60,000 nucleotides of DNA. Source: Apostichopus japonicus (Eukaryota; Echinodermata; Holothuroidea; Aspidochirotida; Stichopodidae). Shown here in pieces: positions 59,501-60,000 of this stretch (the stretch's first letter is position 1; every line of letters begins with the position of its first letter). A model generated the notes under the pieces. The model searched no databases, had not been told where the DNA came from, and worked only from the letters and a program-made list of their open reading frames with translations. The position numbers and the translations under genes are program-made. The stretch covers positions 29,828,001 through 29,888,000 of the forward strand of contig NC_092568.1 of NCBI RefSeq assembly GCF_037975245.1, read 5' to 3'.

Positions 59501-60000
59501 TCTCATTGACTCCACAGTCATACAATCCTATTGTCAATCATCCATATCTCTCCCTTTCTCAATCGAGTCCTACGTCAGTTTGATGGTCGTAGATGGATTT
59601 GGCAGATGTAGTTGTGGCTCGCACGATTCACCTTTTGTCAGAAGACAATTACCTCTTAAACCTGAAAGGGGGTTCTGTCTTTCACTTTGAATTGTTCTAT
59701 TCGGAGAGGGTACTACTTGTGACCGATATGATAGATTTATGAAACGCTTCTCCGTCCATTGTCAACAAAAGGGGGGGAAAAAGAGAGAGAGAAAGAAATC
59801 CTTAAACAATGCTAGTAATCCTACTCGGTTGACTTATTATCCTATTGTCTACTGAGTTTTAAGCTTTTCAAGTCTTCACGCTTGAGTAAACTTTCCAGAC
59901 CAGTTTTAGAAAGTGATATGATTTATAGAATCGCCCGTTCCTTGAACGACAGGAGGATTCCGTTTTTTTTTTTTTGCATGGTCTTCCATGGTTAATGAAA
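56536..60000 (+). other. Probably EHBP1 intron 13; no certain exon
   Basis: None of the family's next conserved segments (the DELTNLENDL region or the bMERB domain) is recognisable here. Contains a G run near 57889-57898 and a C-rich stretch at about 58490-58735. The 113-codon frame at 59349-59690 shows no family motif. Confidence 0.55.
58034..58107 (+). CDS. Weak candidate: alternative EHBP1 exon with stop
   Basis: A good acceptor (TTATTTTGCAG) is followed by a frame compatible with the one base left by exon 13: EEKKKELMYRDLFELIEYRD then TIRV and TGA. It would give a truncated EHBP1 without the bMERB domain. An internal GT at 58056 (GTACAG) could instead end a 22-nt exon. I know of no counterpart, so this may be chance. 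Confidence 0.2.

Overview
This is intron-rich eukaryotic genomic DNA. Both recognisable genes are conserved animal genes. AT-rich introns of 0.1-5 kb, many non-autonomous DNA transposons, a tRNA-derived SINE, long poly-G/poly-C runs and clustered TAGGCCTA-type motifs suggest a marine invertebrate deuterostome. An echinoderm is my best guess; that assignment is inference, not proof.

Layout. (1) Positions 1-11156, minus strand: the first 13 coding exons (about 493 residues) of the mRNA export receptor NXF1/TAP: RG-rich N-terminus, RNA-binding domain, leucine-rich repeats and most of the NTF2-like domain. The 3' end lies beyond base 1. Every splice junction can be placed on GT-AG with the reading frame kept. 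(2) 11.2-17.3 kb: a transposon-dense spacer. It holds a 2.9-kb long-inverted-repeat element (11680-14566) carrying two younger insertions, an unidentified exon-like ORF just outside it (14595-14890), and a SINE with a TTAA-type MITE inserted in its 3' end. (3) 17.3-33.4 kb: no coding exon seen. A candidate untranslated exon at 17535-17606 could be the 5' end of the next gene, making most of this a ~16-kb first intron with several elements and tandem repeats. (4) 33551-56535, plus strand: 13 coding exons (about 754 residues) of EHBP1, the EH-domain-binding/Rab-effector adaptor: N-terminal C2 domain, three NPF motifs, calponin-homology domain and the start of the charged C-terminal region. The bMERB domain and stop are not in view. 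(5) 56.5-60 kb: probably EHBP1 intron, with one weak candidate exon at 58034.

The two genes are divergently oriented. NXF1 works at the nuclear pore and EHBP1 on endosomal membrane and actin, so no functional link is implied. The main non-genic interest is a set of elements whose ends are fixed by target-site duplications: 11680-14566 (6 bp), 11731-12133 (TTAA), 12950-13886 (8 bp), 15780-16131 (TTAA), 20413-21139 (8 bp), 32637-33000 (6 bp), 34422-35763 (8 bp) and 39166-39684 (8 bp). Other points are the NXF1 intron that matches the mammalian intron carrying a constitutive transport element, and several intronic satellites.
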